Assembly (NCBI GenBank): GCA_021203805.1
Contig: JAJQAM010000009.1
Coordinates: forward strand, 42,174-106,173
Direction of reading: 5' to 3'
Origin: Coprobacillus sp.
GTDB taxonomy: Bacteria; Bacillota_I; Bacilli_A; RFN20; CAG-826
DNA: 64,000 nt
In this document: in pieces, positions 29,267 to 38,195 of the stretch
How positions within the stretch are numbered: position 1 is the first letter of the stretch
Layout of the letters: each line of letters starts with the position of its first letter
Notes under the pieces: model-generated
Told to the model about the DNA's origin: nothing
The model's input: the letters and a program-made list of their open reading frames with translations, nothing else
Database searches by the model: none
Position numbers and translations under genes: made by a program

Positions 29267-30489
29267 TGAGGGAAGAATCACTTAGCGAATACACAAGAAC
29301 CGATTATCAAATAGATAATTTCTCACAGTTTCTTAAAGCTGAGAATTTTAAGTTTACTAAGAAAGCAATTCATATTGCTGGAACAAATGGGAAGGGTTCT
29401 ACAGCGAAATTCCTTTATTCTATCTATAGGGAAGCGGGATATAATGTCGCTTTATATATGTCTCCAGCGAGAAAAGATATTAATGAAATGATCTCGATTA
29501 ATGGGACTCAAATAAGCGATGATCAGATTAATAGCTACCTCAGTCAGTATAAGAGCGAATTTAGTAAATATGATCTTTCTAAGTTTGAAATCGAAACATT
29601 CATCGCTTTCTCCTATTTTAATGAGAGCGATATTGACATTGCGATTATAGAATGCGGTTTAGGCGGAGCGGAAGACGCTACTAACATCTTTACCCCCATT
29701 TTATCGATCATTACCTCTGTTTCCCTAGAGCATACCGAGCAGCTAGGAAGAACTAGCTCAGAAATAGCCCTTGCTAAAGCGGGAATCATTAAAGAAGGTC
29801 TTCCTTCTTTAGTGGGTAATCTTGACGATGAAGATTTAAAGGTTATTAATGATTACGCGAATAGGAAGAAAAGCGATTTCCATATATGTGGAAGATATTA
29901 CCATGAAGAGTTAACTAGTGATGGCTACTCCTTTACCTATGCCTCTTATAATAATCTAGTAATAAAGTTTCCTTCTCTATCTTCAATTCAAGACGCCTCA
30001 ATTGCTATTGAAGCCGCTTTGATATTAAATGAGCAGCTACCTGTTAGTGAAGCCAATATTAGAGATGGACTCCTCTATATGGAGCTCCCTTTAAGAATGG
30101 ATGTAGTGGGTCATGACCCCCTTGTTATTATTGATGGGGCCCATAATGTTGAAGCGATTAAAAACTTAGCAACTTCAGTGGAAAAAATTGCAAATGGGCG
30201 ACCAATTCATGTAATTTTTGCTTGTTTTCGTGACAAAAATCTTGAAGGAATGCTCTCGTCTATTAACTATGTTTGTAGTGATGTCACCCTTACAACCTTC
30301 CCTCATGAAAGAGCGAGAACTGAGGATGAATATTTCTTATATTTAGAGGAATATTCATTTGTTGAGGACTATAAGGAAATCATACAAAATAAGATATTAG
30401 AATGTCCAGATGACGTCATTCTTATTACCGGCTCACTCGCTTTTGCCTCTCTCGCTAAGGACTTATTTGACGCTCCTAAAAGTGCTTAA
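29266..30489 (+). CDS. folC: Folylpolyglutamate synthase-like (FolC)
   Basis: 407 residues, Mur-ligase superfamily. ATP-binding loop AGTNGKGSTAKFLYSIY (~38-54), LYMSPARKDINEMI, AIIECGLGGAEDATN, TSVSLEHTEQLG, and in the second domain VIIDGAHNVEAI. Adds glutamates to folates. Whether it also makes dihydrofolate cannot be told; no folate synthesis genes are near. Overlaps smpB by one base. Confidence 0.93.
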   Translation: MREESLSEYTRTDYQIDNFSQFLKAENFKFTKKAIHIAGTNGKGSTAKFLYSIYREAGYNVALYMSPARKDINEMISINGTQISDDQINSYLSQYKSEFSKYDLSKFEIETFIAFSYFNESDIDIAIIECGLGGAEDATNIFTPILSIITSVSLEHTEQLGRTSSEIALAKAGIIKEGLPSLVGNLDDEDLKVINDYANRKKSDFHICGRYYHEELTSDGYSFTYASYNNLVIKFPSLSSIQDASIAIEAALILNEQLPVSEANIRDGLLYMELPLRMDVVGHDPLVIIDGAHNVEAIKNLATSVEKIANGRPIHVIFACFRDKNLEGMLSSINYVCSDVTLTTFPHERARTEDEYFLYLEEYSFVEDYKEIIQNKILECPDDVILITGSLAFASLAKDLFDAPKSA

Positions 30490-30493
30490 TTTA

Positions 30494-30513
30494 GAACAAA
30501 TACAAATTTGTTC
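30494..30513. promoter_or_regulatory. Perfect inverted repeat before the ABC transporter gene
   Basis: GAACAAAT (30494-30501) and ATTTGTTC (30506-30513) around ACAA. No T-run follows, so it is more likely an operator or a weak terminator for folC. A TATAAT box (30546-30551) lies 19 bases before the GTG start at 30570. Confidence 0.45.
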
Positions 30514-30569
30514 ATAAAATGCAACCACGTACCAGTAAAAAATGATATAATTTTTTAGGTGGTGATGTT

Positions 30570-33257
30570 GTGCTTAAGTTAGAAAACGTCAAAAAAGATT
30601 ATGTTGATAAAAAGCAACCCGTTGTTAACGCTTTAAAAGGCATTAACATTTCTTTTCGTTCGCATGAATTTGTTGCGATTCTTGGTCCTAGTGGATGCGG
30701 TAAGACCACTCTATTAAATGTCATCGGCGGTCTTGATCACTATACCGATGGTGACCTCATTATTAAGGGAAAAAGCACACACGACTATGTTGAAAGAGAT
30801 TGGGACACTTACCGTAACCATTCAGTTGGGTTTGTATTTCAGTCATATAATTTGATTAATCACGTTAGTGTTTTAAGAAATGTTGAGCTCGCTCTAATTA
30901 TTGCCGGTGTTAGTAAGAAGGAGAGAAGAGAAAGAGCCTATGAAGCTCTTGAAAAAGTAGGTCTAAAAGGCTACGAGAAAAAGAAACCAAATCAATTAAG
31001 TGGCGGACAAGAGCAAAGAGTAGCGATTGCCCGTGCCCTTATTAATAATCCTGAGATTATTTTAGCTGATGAACCGACTGGCGCTCTTGATAGTGATAAC
31101 TCTGTCCAAATCATGTCTATTCTTAAAGAGATATCTAAAGAGCATCTCGTTATCATGGTCACTCATAACCCTGACCTTGCAAGTGACTACGCCACTAGAA
31201 TTGTAAAGATGTATGATGGCGAGCTTATCGATGATTCTGATCCTTATGATGATCAAGAAGAGACCTATGAAACGGAATCAGAAATTGTAGAAAATAAAGG
31301 AAATAAAGCCAGAACTAGCATGTCTTTTGGGACAGCGCTAGGTCTTTCTATTAATAACCTTTGGACTAAAAAGACACGAAGTATTCTCATAACCCTTGCG
31401 GGCTCTATAGGTATTATTGGTATCGCATTAGTCCTATCTCTTACCGCTGGCTTTAATGGTTTTATCGCCGATGTCGAGATGGGAGCGTTAAGTGCCTATC
31501 CACTGACAGTATCAAAAACTACCACTGATTTTACTAATATGTTTTCTGGTAGCTCATCCGGTAGTGGTGGTGGAGGAGGAGAATCCTCAGATGAAGAAAC
31601 CGAAAAGGAAGGCGATGTCACCGAAGAGGGAACGTTCTCTTATATAGTGACTCTCTTTGGCAGAGCCCATGTTACTAGTGACACTAAGATGTTTAAGGAA
31701 TTCCTTGAACTTGATTCCACGATGGAAAAATATGGTGATGACATAAATGCTATTCAGTATTCCTACGGAATAGGTCAGGAAATATACTCTAATTATAATG
31801 ATGAATTCGTTAGAGCATACCCCTGTGATTTAGGTAGGGGCGATCATAGTGAATACACACCTGAACAAGAAGGCTATATTGAGCGATACGCCGCCTATTT
31901 TGATAGCGTGTTTGAAGACCTCACAATTTATGAAGAGTTAATCCCTAATAACGACTATGATAATTATCCAAATCAAGAATATAACAAGATAGTTGACGAC
32001 CAGTATGAACTCGTCTATGGCAGGATGCCGAAAAGCTACGACGAAGTAGCTATTGTAACAAGTGAAAATGATACACTTGGAGACCATCAATTAATTTGCA
32101 TGGGACTAAAATCTCCGCAAAACCTAATGGAAAAATTTATTAATTCCACTACATCTAATGTTGTTTTTGAGCACGTTACCCCTAATCATGAGTTTGCAAT
32201 GGACTATGAAGAACTCTGTAATGTTGAGTTCCTTGTCCCTATGCAGTATCGCTTATATGACTTTGTGGAAGACGATGGGGATGTCGAAGAAGGAGAGCTT
32301 GGCGGCCACTATGAAAAAAAGAGCGGCGAGGCTCTTGAAGACGCTGTTTTAAATAGTGAAGATACCCTCACTCTTAAAGTCTCGGGAATAATTAAACCAA
32401 AGCCAGGAAATACGATGTCCTTAATCTCTGGCTCAGTTGCTTATCTCCCTTCTCTTACTGACTATCTTATTGACTCTGCAGTTAATAGCGGATCTGTTCC
32501 AGGCTATGAAACCGAAAAGACCAACGTTATTCTCGCTCAGCAAAATCATCCTGAATATAATGTCCTATCGGGAATGGAAGACGCTGATACTGCCGCCTCT
32601 AATCTCCTTACCTTTGGAGCGGCGGATAAGAGTGATCCAGAATCTATCTACATCTACACAAAAGATTTTGATAGTAAGGACCACCTCGCTAGCATGTTTG
32701 ATGATTATGAAGTTTATCTAGGCGATAAGTATGACGCGGAATACGGCGAAGAGGGAACAGTTGAGGGCAGGCTTGCTTATATAAACGAGCATAACGTCGC
32801 CGCAACTGATTCAGTTTCATCTTTACTTGGCAGCGTTGAAACTATTGTCGACGCTATTTCCTATGTTTTAATCGCAATTATAGCGATATCCCTAGTGGTG
32901 TCTTGTGTCATGATTGGTGTTATTACCTATGTGAGCGTCCTTGAAAGATCTAAGGAGATAGGCATTTTGCGCGCTATGGGCGCTCGAAGAGTGGATATCT
33001 CTAATGTTTTCAATGCGGAAACATTCATTATAGGACTGTTCGCTGGTATTATCGGTGTCTTGCTGGGTCTATTAATAGACCTACCGATTATGTTTGTGAT
33101 TAATCGTTTCTTATCGATTGGTATGAGAGTTATTCTTCCTTGGTATTGGGGACTACTCTTACCAGTGATATCCTTTGTGCTTACTCTTATTTCAGGACTT
33201 ATCCCTGCAACGATTGCCTCAAGAAGGGATCCCGCAGTGGTTTTAAGAAGCGAGTAA
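30570..33257 (+). CDS. ABC transporter: fused ATPase and FtsX/MacB-type permease
   Basis: 895 residues. An ATPase domain (1-~225) of the LolD/MacB/FtsE type: [17 protein letters not shown]-loop FVFQSYNLI, signature [15 protein letters not shown], Walker [13 protein letters not shown]-loop TH. A linker leads to a first membrane helix at ~267-290, an outside domain of ~470 residues containing a Ser/Gly-rich stretch, and three C-terminal helices (~770-890) with the FtsX pattern [12 protein letters not shown]. MacB-type systems are mechanotransmitters that act on peptides, lipoproteins or toxins outside the membrane. Here ATPase and permease are in one chain and no accessory protein is adjacent. 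Start is GTG with AGGTGG 7 bases upstream. Confidence 0.9.
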   Translation: MLKLENVKKDYVDKKQPVVNALKGINISFRSHEFVAILGPSGCGKTTLLNVIGGLDHYTDGDLIIKGKSTHDYVERDWDTYRNHSVGFVFQSYNLINHVSVLRNVELALIIAGVSKKERRERAYEALEKVGLKGYEKKKPNQLSGGQEQRVAIARALINNPEIILADEPTGALDSDNSVQIMSILKEISKEHLVIMVTHNPDLASDYATRIVKMYDGELIDDSDPYDDQEETYETESEIVENKGNKARTSMSFGTALGLSINNLWTKKTRSILITLAGSIGIIGIALVLSLTAGFNGFIADVEMGALSAYPLTVSKTTTDFTNMFSGSSSGSGGGGGESSDEETEKEGDVTEEGTFSYIVTLFGRAHVTSDTKMFKEFLELDSTMEKYGDDINAIQYSYGIGQEIYSNYNDEFVRAYPCDLGRGDHSEYTPEQEGYIERYAAYFDSVFEDLTIYEELIPNNDYDNYPNQEYNKIVDDQYELVYGRMPKSYDEVAIVTSENDTLGDHQLICMGLKSPQNLMEKFINSTTSNVVFEHVTPNHEFAMDYEELCNVEFLVPMQYRLYDFVEDDGDVEEGELGGHYEKKSGEALEDAVLNSEDTLTLKVSGIIKPKPGNTMSLISGSVAYLPSLTDYLIDSAVNSGSVPGYETEKTNVILAQQNHPEYNVLSGMEDADTAASNLLTFGAADKSDPESIYIYTKDFDSKDHLASMFDDYEVYLGDKYDAEYGEEGTVEGRLAYINEHNVAATDSVSSLLGSVETIVDAISYVLIAIIAISLVVSCVMIGVITYVSVLERSKEIGILRAMGARRVDISNVFNAETFIIGLFAGIIGVLLGLLIDLPIMFVINRFLSIGMRVILPWYWGLLLPVISFVLTLISGLIPATIASRRDPAVVLRSE

Positions 33258-33275
33258 TGATTTTATAATTCTTTA

Positions 33276-33304
33276 TTGAAAAGAATTGTAAATTATAGTA
33301 TATT
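33276..33304 (+). promoter_or_regulatory. Promoter of rpmG-secE-nusG
   Basis: TTGAAA (33276-33281), 17-base spacer, TATATT (33299-33304). AATTCTTT (33267-33274) and AAAGAATT (33280-33287) form a hairpin across the -35; no T-run follows. Confidence 0.65.
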
Positions 33305-33335
33305 CTAAAATGCTATAGTTAAGATGGAGGCTAGA

Positions 33336-33482
33336 ATGAGAGAAAAAGTTATTTTGATTTGCTCTGAATGCCTCTCAAGAAACTATTCCACTGAAATAGA
33401 TATGTCAAAGCAGAAAAGCCTTACATTCAATAAGTATTGTCCAGTATGTAAAAAACATACTGTTCACAAAATAAGTAAGTAA
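33336..33482 (+). CDS. rpmG: Ribosomal protein bL33
   Basis: 48 residues. Starts [20 protein letters not shown], with a zinc ribbon made by CSEC and CPVCKK and the ending HTVHKISK. It is the zinc-binding (C+) form. The place before secE-nusG is the usual one in Firmicutes. ATG 33336 has GGAGG 6 bases upstream (33327-33330). Confidence 0.95.
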   Translation: MREKVILICSECLSRNYSTEIDMSKQKSLTFNKYCPVCKKHTVHKISK

Positions 33483-33498
33483 ACTAGGAGGAATTAAG

Positions 33499-33738
33499 AT
33501 GGGTCTTAAGAGTTATGCTCAAGGCGTCGTAAAAGAAGGAAGAAGAGTGCGTTGGCCAAAACGTGATGTTTTAGTGCCCGCAATTATTGTCGTTATCGTT
33601 ATTATTGTCATTGCTTCCCTTGTTTTATTCTTTGAAGACTGGCTTGGTAATACCCTCCTTCAAGCTATTGATAATTCCTTCGGAATTCTAGAAGAGGTCG
33701 TTGAAGACGTTGAAGAAGTCGCCGAAGAGGTCATATAA
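33499..33738 (+). CDS. secE: Protein translocase subunit SecE
   Basis: 79 residues with a single membrane helix at ~26-48 (AIIVVIVIIVIASLVLFFED) after the amphipathic segment VVKEGRRVRWPKRDVL, which is the conserved SecE clamp helix. Stabilises SecY in the protein-conducting channel. An acidic tail (EEVVEDVEEVAEEVI) extends past the normal end. TAGGAGG precedes the start. Confidence 0.93.
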   Translation: MGLKSYAQGVVKEGRRVRWPKRDVLVPAIIVVIVIIVIASLVLFFEDWLGNTLLQAIDNSFGILEEVVEDVEEVAEEVI

Positions 33739-33749
33739 GGTAGAGAGAA

Positions 33750-34454
33750 ATGATTGAAGAAGAGCGTCCAGTTACGAGTGAAGAAGAGTCTCCCGTTACT
33801 TCTAGTGAAGTAAATGAGGATTCACTTGAAGGCAAGGATATTGATCCTAATCTTTTAACTGTCACTGATTCCTCTACAGATGAATCTCTAGGCAAAGGTC
33901 CTTCTCAGGTCGTTGGTGAAAAGGCCTGGTTTGTCGTGACTGCGTATTCCACTCACGAAGCTAAAGTGAGAGAGAACATCATCAAGAGAATGAACTCTAT
34001 GGGCGCGGGCGATTTGCTCTTCCGTACATTCGTTGGTGAGGTTCCCGTTCCAGTGATGAAAAATGGTCAGCCCACCGGAAAAACGAAAATGAAAAATATC
34101 TATCCTTCCTACATCTTCGTGGAGATGATTATGACCGATAGAACTTGGTATATCATTCGTAACACTCCAGGTGTTACTGGATTCGTTGGTAGTAGTGGTA
34201 AGGGAACAAAACCATTCCCAGTTCCTCGTGAGCAGATGGAGCCAGTCCTTAAGAGAATGGGCATCATTGATGATTCAATGTTTGACTTCTATAAGGTTGG
34301 CGACACAGTGAAAATTATCTCCGGTCCATTTGAAAATACCGAGGGAGAAATCTTATCAATTGATAAAGAAACCTCGCAAATCGAAGTCCAAATTTACTTT
34401 TTCGGGCGTCCAAGCGTGGCCACTGTCTCCTTTGCAGAAATCGAAAAAGAGTAA
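33750..34454 (+). CDS. nusG: Transcription elongation/termination factor NusG
   Basis: 234 residues. The NGN domain begins at about residue 58 (KAWFVVTAYSTHEAKVRENI) and includes YPSYIFVEMIMTDRTWYIIRNTPGVTGFVG; the KOW domain (FYKVGDTVKIISGPFENTEG) ends the protein. Before it are ~57 residues rich in Glu, Ser, Thr and Asp that look disordered and are absent from Bacillus NusG. Binds RNA polymerase across the cleft and affects pausing. Ends at a strong terminator. Confidence 0.95.
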   Translation: MIEEERPVTSEEESPVTSSEVNEDSLEGKDIDPNLLTVTDSSTDESLGKGPSQVVGEKAWFVVTAYSTHEAKVRENIIKRMNSMGAGDLLFRTFVGEVPVPVMKNGQPTGKTKMKNIYPSYIFVEMIMTDRTWYIIRNTPGVTGFVGSSGKGTKPFPVPREQMEPVLKRMGIIDDSMFDFYKVGDTVKIISGPFENTEGEILSIDKETSQIEVQIYFFGRPSVATVSFAEIEKE

Positions 34455-34470
34455 TTCATATAAACCAATT

Positions 34471-34500
34471 AAAAAGAGAGGCTCGTGTCTCTCTTTTTTT
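34471..34500 (+). terminator. Bidirectional terminator nusG / ktrA
   Basis: AAAAAGAGAG (34471-34480) and CTCTCTTTTT (34489-34498) form a 10-base stem with an 8-base loop, then more T. The A-run and T-run suit both convergent genes. Confidence 0.92.
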
Positions 34501-34528
34501 ATTTTTTGCAGGATTTTTTAAAGGGATA

Positions 34529-35212
34529 TTATTCCTGTTTTTTATGCTTTTTGCTATTAAGGAACTCTCCAAAATCCCTAATGTCTTTACTTGTTCCAAC
34601 GACGTATAAAAGGTCATCTGGAAGGAGTGAATCGTTTCCTCCTGGGACAAAGGACTTGCCGTTTCTAATGATAAGAACAAGGGACACACCATACTTATTT
34701 TTAGTGTCAAGATTTCTAATTGGCATAGGAACGAATCCAGGGTTAACTTCAATCGAAACGACTGAGTATTTACTATCGAGTTTATAGTAGTCTTTATAGT
34801 CATCATGACCGAGTCTATTGGCGAGATCGATACCCGCGCTTCGCTGAGGGGAAACAATCTCGGTCGCTCCAACTTTTCTTAGGATTGGGATGTAGTGATC
34901 ATCGTCTACTCTGACGATGATGTGCTTAATCTTAAATTCGCTGAGAATAATGGTGCAGACAATAGTTTGCTCAATGCTAATACCAAAGGCCACTATTGCG
35001 GTGTCAACTTCATTGATGCCGAGCTCTCTAAGCCCTTTTTCATCAGTAAAATTCGCCACGAAAGCAGTGTCAAGAATTGGAGCAATCCTCTCCACATTCT
35101 CGCTTTCACTATCAATCGCAATGACATCCATTCCGAGATTAGTGAGCTCAACCGCTAGGGAATAACCAAATTCTCCTAGTCCAATAACGGCAAATGATTT
35201 CTTTTTAGGCAT
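34529..35212 (-). CDS. ktrA: Potassium uptake regulatory subunit KtrA (RCK)
   Basis: 227 residues. RCK_N domain with Rossmann motif VIGLGEFGYSLAVELTNLGMDVIAID and VANFTDEKGLRELGINEVDTAIVA, followed by an RCK_C domain (~140-215, GVSLVLIIRNGKSFVPGGNDSLLPDDLLYVVG). KtrA is a cytoplasmic ring that binds ATP/ADP and gates KtrB; cyclic-di-AMP inhibits it in relatives via RCK_C. Immediately downstream of ktrB with a strong AGGAGG site. Confidence 0.94.
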   Translation of the reverse strand: MPKKKSFAVIGLGEFGYSLAVELTNLGMDVIAIDSESENVERIAPILDTAFVANFTDEKGLRELGINEVDTAIVAFGISIEQTIVCTIILSEFKIKHIIVRVDDDHYIPILRKVGATEIVSPQRSAGIDLANRLGHDDYKDYYKLDSKYSVVSIEVNPGFVPMPIRNLDTKNKYGVSLVLIIRNGKSFVPGGNDSLLPDDLLYVVGTSKDIRDFGEFLNSKKHKKQE

Positions 35213-35232
35213 ATTAAATTACCTCCTTTATA

Positions 35233-36660
35233 TTAACCGATTAAGATATTGGCTTCAACAACGTCATAATGCGAGTCTTCTTCTTTATTTAAATCTCTAT
35301 TAAAGACCTGGAAGACAGTAACAGGTCCAATTCTGCCAAGGAACATAACAATACAAAGTGTTATCTTACTACCAGTAGAAAGAGTGGGTGTAATCCCTGT
35401 AGAGAGCCCGCATGTTCCAAAGGCGGAGAATACTTCAAATAGAATATTTGAAGCGGATATTTCTTCTACCTCGTCAGCGGTTTCAGGCGTTATCCCGCTT
35501 GCGGCCCTCTCAAATGAATCCACCGCGATAAATCCGATAATAATAATGATAACCGAGAGAATAATAAGCATCATCGCTCTAATCACGCTTTTATCGGAAT
35601 ACTTTCTATCAAAGGATTCAATCTTCTTTCCTTGTAGTGTTCTAACAATCGCTAGGGCAATCAGATAGATAGTGGTTACTTTAATTCCTCCAGCGGTGCT
35701 AAGAGGAGATCCTCCAATAAACATGAGGATACAAGATATCACTCTTCCGGACATTGTTATTTGGTCCTGACTGTAGGTTGCAAATCCCGCGGTTCTACAA
35801 GTGACAGATTGGAAGAGACACTGCATCACTGTCATGTTCCCTCCTAGGCAATCTGTTAGTAAGAAGATAGCAAAACCGCCGGCGAGTAATACTCCACTTG
35901 TGCACATGATAATCTTATTTAAAACTCTATTTCTTCTTCTTGTTTTCTTAAAGGTAAATAGATCAGTAAGAACAAGAAATGAGATACCGCCGATAACTAT
36001 AAGAAACATTGTTACAAACTGTAAATAAATGTATGCCCAATTAGCAATACTATCAATTATCCCCCCTAAACCTCGGATATATGATGTATTTCCTAATATA
36101 TCAAACCCTGCATTACAAAAGGAGGAAACCGACTGGAATATAGAGGTCCATATAGCGCTACTTAAATCTCCTGGATACATTAAGTAGAATACTGGAAAGA
36201 GAAGAATTGCTCCTATTAGCTCAATCGTAAGAGAGATGACAACAATGTTACGAACATACCTTACCATCGTGCCCATACTATTAGCATTTACCGCTTGAGC
36301 GAGTAAGTACCTATTTCTCATTTGCATCCTTCTTCTAAAGAGTGTTACTACAAAGGTTAGTAGGGTAATAAATGAAATACCGCCAACCTCTATCATGATG
36401 AGGATAACAAGTTGTCCCCAGAAGTTATAGATAGCAACAATTCCGTCTGCATAAGAGACGAGTCCAGTCACACAGGTGGCGCTGACCGCAGTGAAAAGAT
36501 CGTCCATAAAGCTATCTCCCCAATCGCCGCTATTTCTAAATGGCGGAGTGTATAGTAAAACCGCTCCGATAAAGATTATCGCTACGAATGAGAGAATTAC
36601 TAGTAAGTAAGGAGAGATAACGCTCTTATTTTTACTTCTTTGTCGTTTCACATCGGCCAT
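35233..36660 (-). CDS. ktrB: Potassium transporter channel subunit KtrB
   Basis: 475 residues, TrkH/KtrB family. Four selectivity-filter repeats are visible: TCVTGLVSY, FCNAGFDI, TCRTAGFAT and TCGLSTGIT, each preceded and followed by membrane helices (M1-P-M2 fourfold). Moves K+ (and Na+ in some members). The start has TGATACAAT (36671-36679, minus strand) 10 bases upstream and no Shine-Dalgarno, so the transcript is nearly leaderless, in contrast with ktrA. Confidence 0.95.
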   Translation of the reverse strand: MADVKRQRSKNKSVISPYLLVILSFVAIIFIGAVLLYTPPFRNSGDWGDSFMDDLFTAVSATCVTGLVSYADGIVAIYNFWGQLVILIMIEVGGISFITLLTFVVTLFRRRMQMRNRYLLAQAVNANSMGTMVRYVRNIVVISLTIELIGAILLFPVFYLMYPGDLSSAIWTSIFQSVSSFCNAGFDILGNTSYIRGLGGIIDSIANWAYIYLQFVTMFLIVIGGISFLVLTDLFTFKKTRRRNRVLNKIIMCTSGVLLAGGFAIFLLTDCLGGNMTVMQCLFQSVTCRTAGFATYSQDQITMSGRVISCILMFIGGSPLSTAGGIKVTTIYLIALAIVRTLQGKKIESFDRKYSDKSVIRAMMLIILSVIIIIIGFIAVDSFERAASGITPETADEVEEISASNILFEVFSAFGTCGLSTGITPTLSTGSKITLCIVMFLGRIGPVTVFQVFNRDLNKEEDSHYDVVEANILIG

Positions 36661-36826
36661 ATATAATGCAATTGTATCAGCATGACCCTCTAATTGCCGA
36701 TAAATATCATTGTCATTTTGCTATTTACTTGCAAGAAAAATTGAATTTTTCTTATTTGAAATATTTTTTTATTACTTTGTAATAAAATAATTAGGGCTCA
36801 TAAAATATTTCTTGACCAAATATGTA

Positions 36827-36855
36827 ATATTTGATAGTCTACTTCTTGCATGCTG
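36827..36855 (+). promoter_or_regulatory. Likely promoter of the rplKA operon
   Basis: The 292-base gap 36661-36952 holds a long AT-rich stretch and then CTTGACC. TTGACC (36813-36818) is followed after 17 bases by TAGTCT (36836-36841), a weak -10; other choices exist in this AT-rich sequence. The exact start is uncertain, but the hairpin cluster that follows should be in the mRNA leader. Confidence 0.35.
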
Positions 36856-36915
36856 CAATCGCATGCATATGCGTATGCATAAGTGGGAGAGTGTTGATTT
36901 TCACTCTATTACCAC
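36847..36915 (+). promoter_or_regulatory. rplK leader hairpins
   Basis: Three stems. TGCATGC (36847-36853) pairs with GCATGCA (36861-36867). ATGCATA (36863-36869) pairs with TATGCAT (36874-36880) around TGCG; it shares bases with the first, so only one can form at a time. Then GTGG (36883-36886) + AGAGTG (36888-36893) pair with CACTCT (36902-36907) + CCAC (36912-36915). The last hairpin has the look of ribosomal-protein leaders before rplK in Firmicutes. AAGGAGG follows at 36937-36943. Confidence 0.6.
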
Positions 36916-36952
36916 AAGCGCGACTAAATCTAGATAAAGGAGGAATCGTCAC

Positions 36953-37366
36953 GTGAGTAAAAAAATCGCTAAGGTGATTAAACTCGAACTTGATGGTGGG
37001 GAAGCCAAACCAGGACCAAAACTTGCCTCTGCCGGTATTAACATGGCAAAGTTCTGTACCGACTTCAACGCCCGAACCGCTGATAGGAGAGGGGAAATAG
37101 TTCCTGTTCTAATTACCGCCTACGAAGACAAATCTTATGACTTCGAGGTAAAAACATCTCCAGTAGCGCCTTTACTACTTAAAGCGGCTGGACTTAAGAA
37201 AGGCTCTAGCAATGCTCGCACAACTAAGGTTGGCTCCATTACCACCGCTCAGCTAAGAGAAATTGCAGAGTACAAAATGCCAGATCTCAACTGTAATGAT
37301 GTTGAGGCGGCTATGAAGGTCATTGAGGGTAGTGCTAAGCAAATGGGCATTACTATCAAGGACTAA
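36953..37366 (+). CDS. rplK: Ribosomal protein uL11
   Basis: 137 residues. Starts at GTG 36953 ten bases after AAGGAGG. The N-terminal domain lacks about four residues in the proline-rich turn: GGEAKPGPKLASAGINM where most bacteria have a form like [20 protein letters not shown]. The rest (FCTDFNARTADRRGEIVPV, REIAEYKMPDLNCNDVEAAM) is normal. L11 forms the GTPase-associated centre with 23S rRNA, and this turn is where thiostrepton, RelA and EF-G act. I recall a similar short form in Mycoplasma. Confidence 0.95.
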   Translation: MSKKIAKVIKLELDGGEAKPGPKLASAGINMAKFCTDFNARTADRRGEIVPVLITAYEDKSYDFEVKTSPVAPLLLKAAGLKKGSSNARTTKVGSITTAQLREIAEYKMPDLNCNDVEAAMKVIEGSAKQMGITIKD

Positions 37367-37377
37367 GAGGCTAGTGT

Positions 37378-38052
37378 ATGAAAAGAAGTAAAAACTACAA
37401 AGCTAGCCAAGCCTTAATTGAAAAAGGCAAAGTCTATTCCATAAGTGAGGCCTGCGAGCTCGTTAAACAAACATCAAAAGAGAAATTTGATGCCACTGTG
37501 GACGTCTCCTTCCATCTCAATGTCGATCCAAAGCAAGCAGATCAACAGATTAGAGGAACTCTCTCCTTACCTCACGGAAACGGAAAAACCAAAAAGGTCC
37601 TTGCGATTACTGACAAAGTAGAGGAAGCCACTCAAGCAGGAGCGGATTTCGTCGGTGGGCAAGAGATGCTTGAAAAAATTCAAAAGGAAAACTGGTTTGA
37701 TTACGATGTAATCGTGGCCACTCCTAACATGATGGGAGAGCTTGGTAAGTTAGGCCGACTCCTTGGTCCTAAGGGACTTATGCCTAACCCCAAGACTGGA
37801 ACTGTCTCTCAGGAGATTGGGAAAGCGATTACCGAAATCAAAGGCGGACGTATTGAGTATCGTGTCGACCGTACTGGTAATATGCACCTCTCAATTGCTC
37901 GTGTTTCCTTTCCCGCCTCAGATATTGAGGAAAACCTCCAGGCGGTCCTAGATGCTTTGTATAAAGCAAGACCAGCAGCGGTTAAGGGTACCTTTATTAA
38001 GAACGCTGTCATCCACACGACCATGGGTCCAGCTATTAAGTTCCAAGCGTAA
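37378..38052 (+). CDS. rplA: Ribosomal protein uL1
   Basis: 224 residues, normal length. YSISEACELVKQTSKEKFDATVDVSFHLNVDP at the start, the second domain with KTKKVLAITDK and GPKGLMPNPKTGTV, and GGRIEYRVDRTGNMHLSIARVSF at the end. Forms the L1 stalk that helps eject tRNA from the E site, and represses its own operon in many bacteria. Eleven bases after rplK. Confidence 0.97.
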   Translation: MKRSKNYKASQALIEKGKVYSISEACELVKQTSKEKFDATVDVSFHLNVDPKQADQQIRGTLSLPHGNGKTKKVLAITDKVEEATQAGADFVGGQEMLEKIQKENWFDYDVIVATPNMMGELGKLGRLLGPKGLMPNPKTGTVSQEIGKAITEIKGGRIEYRVDRTGNMHLSIARVSFPASDIEENLQAVLDALYKARPAAVKGTFIKNAVIHTTMGPAIKFQA

Positions 38053-38077
38053 GCTTATGTTGGCCATATATCTTGAT

Positions 38078-38156
38078 TTCAATATACCTAAGAGAGCAAC
38101 GGACACCTTGTCTTAATCATGTTGCGGAGGTAAATGTCATATACCTGTATATTGAA
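38078..38156 (+). promoter_or_regulatory. Ribosomal protein L10 leader (autoregulatory RNA)
   Basis: A closing stem TTCAATATA (38078-38086) with TATATTGAA (38148-38156) encloses GCAAC (38096-38100) pairing with GTTGC (38121-38125), an inner GACA-CCT-TGTC hairpin (38102-38112) and the CGGAGGT segment, as in Firmicutes L10 leaders. Known role: L10(L12)4 binds and lowers expression of rplJL. A long reading frame runs through it, but the rplJ start is at 38196. Confidence 0.75.
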
Positions 38157-38195
38157 TCCAATAAATTCAAATTATTTAAAGGAGGTCAAAATCGA

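Noticed and set aside
30494..30513. LexA-type SOS box
   Set aside because: The arms begin GAAC and end GTTC, but the spacing is far too long for the Gram-positive SOS box.
38073..38195. N-terminal extension of rplJ
   Set aside because: It translates the L10 leader RNA, shows no homology to L10, and a strong ribosome site precedes 38196.
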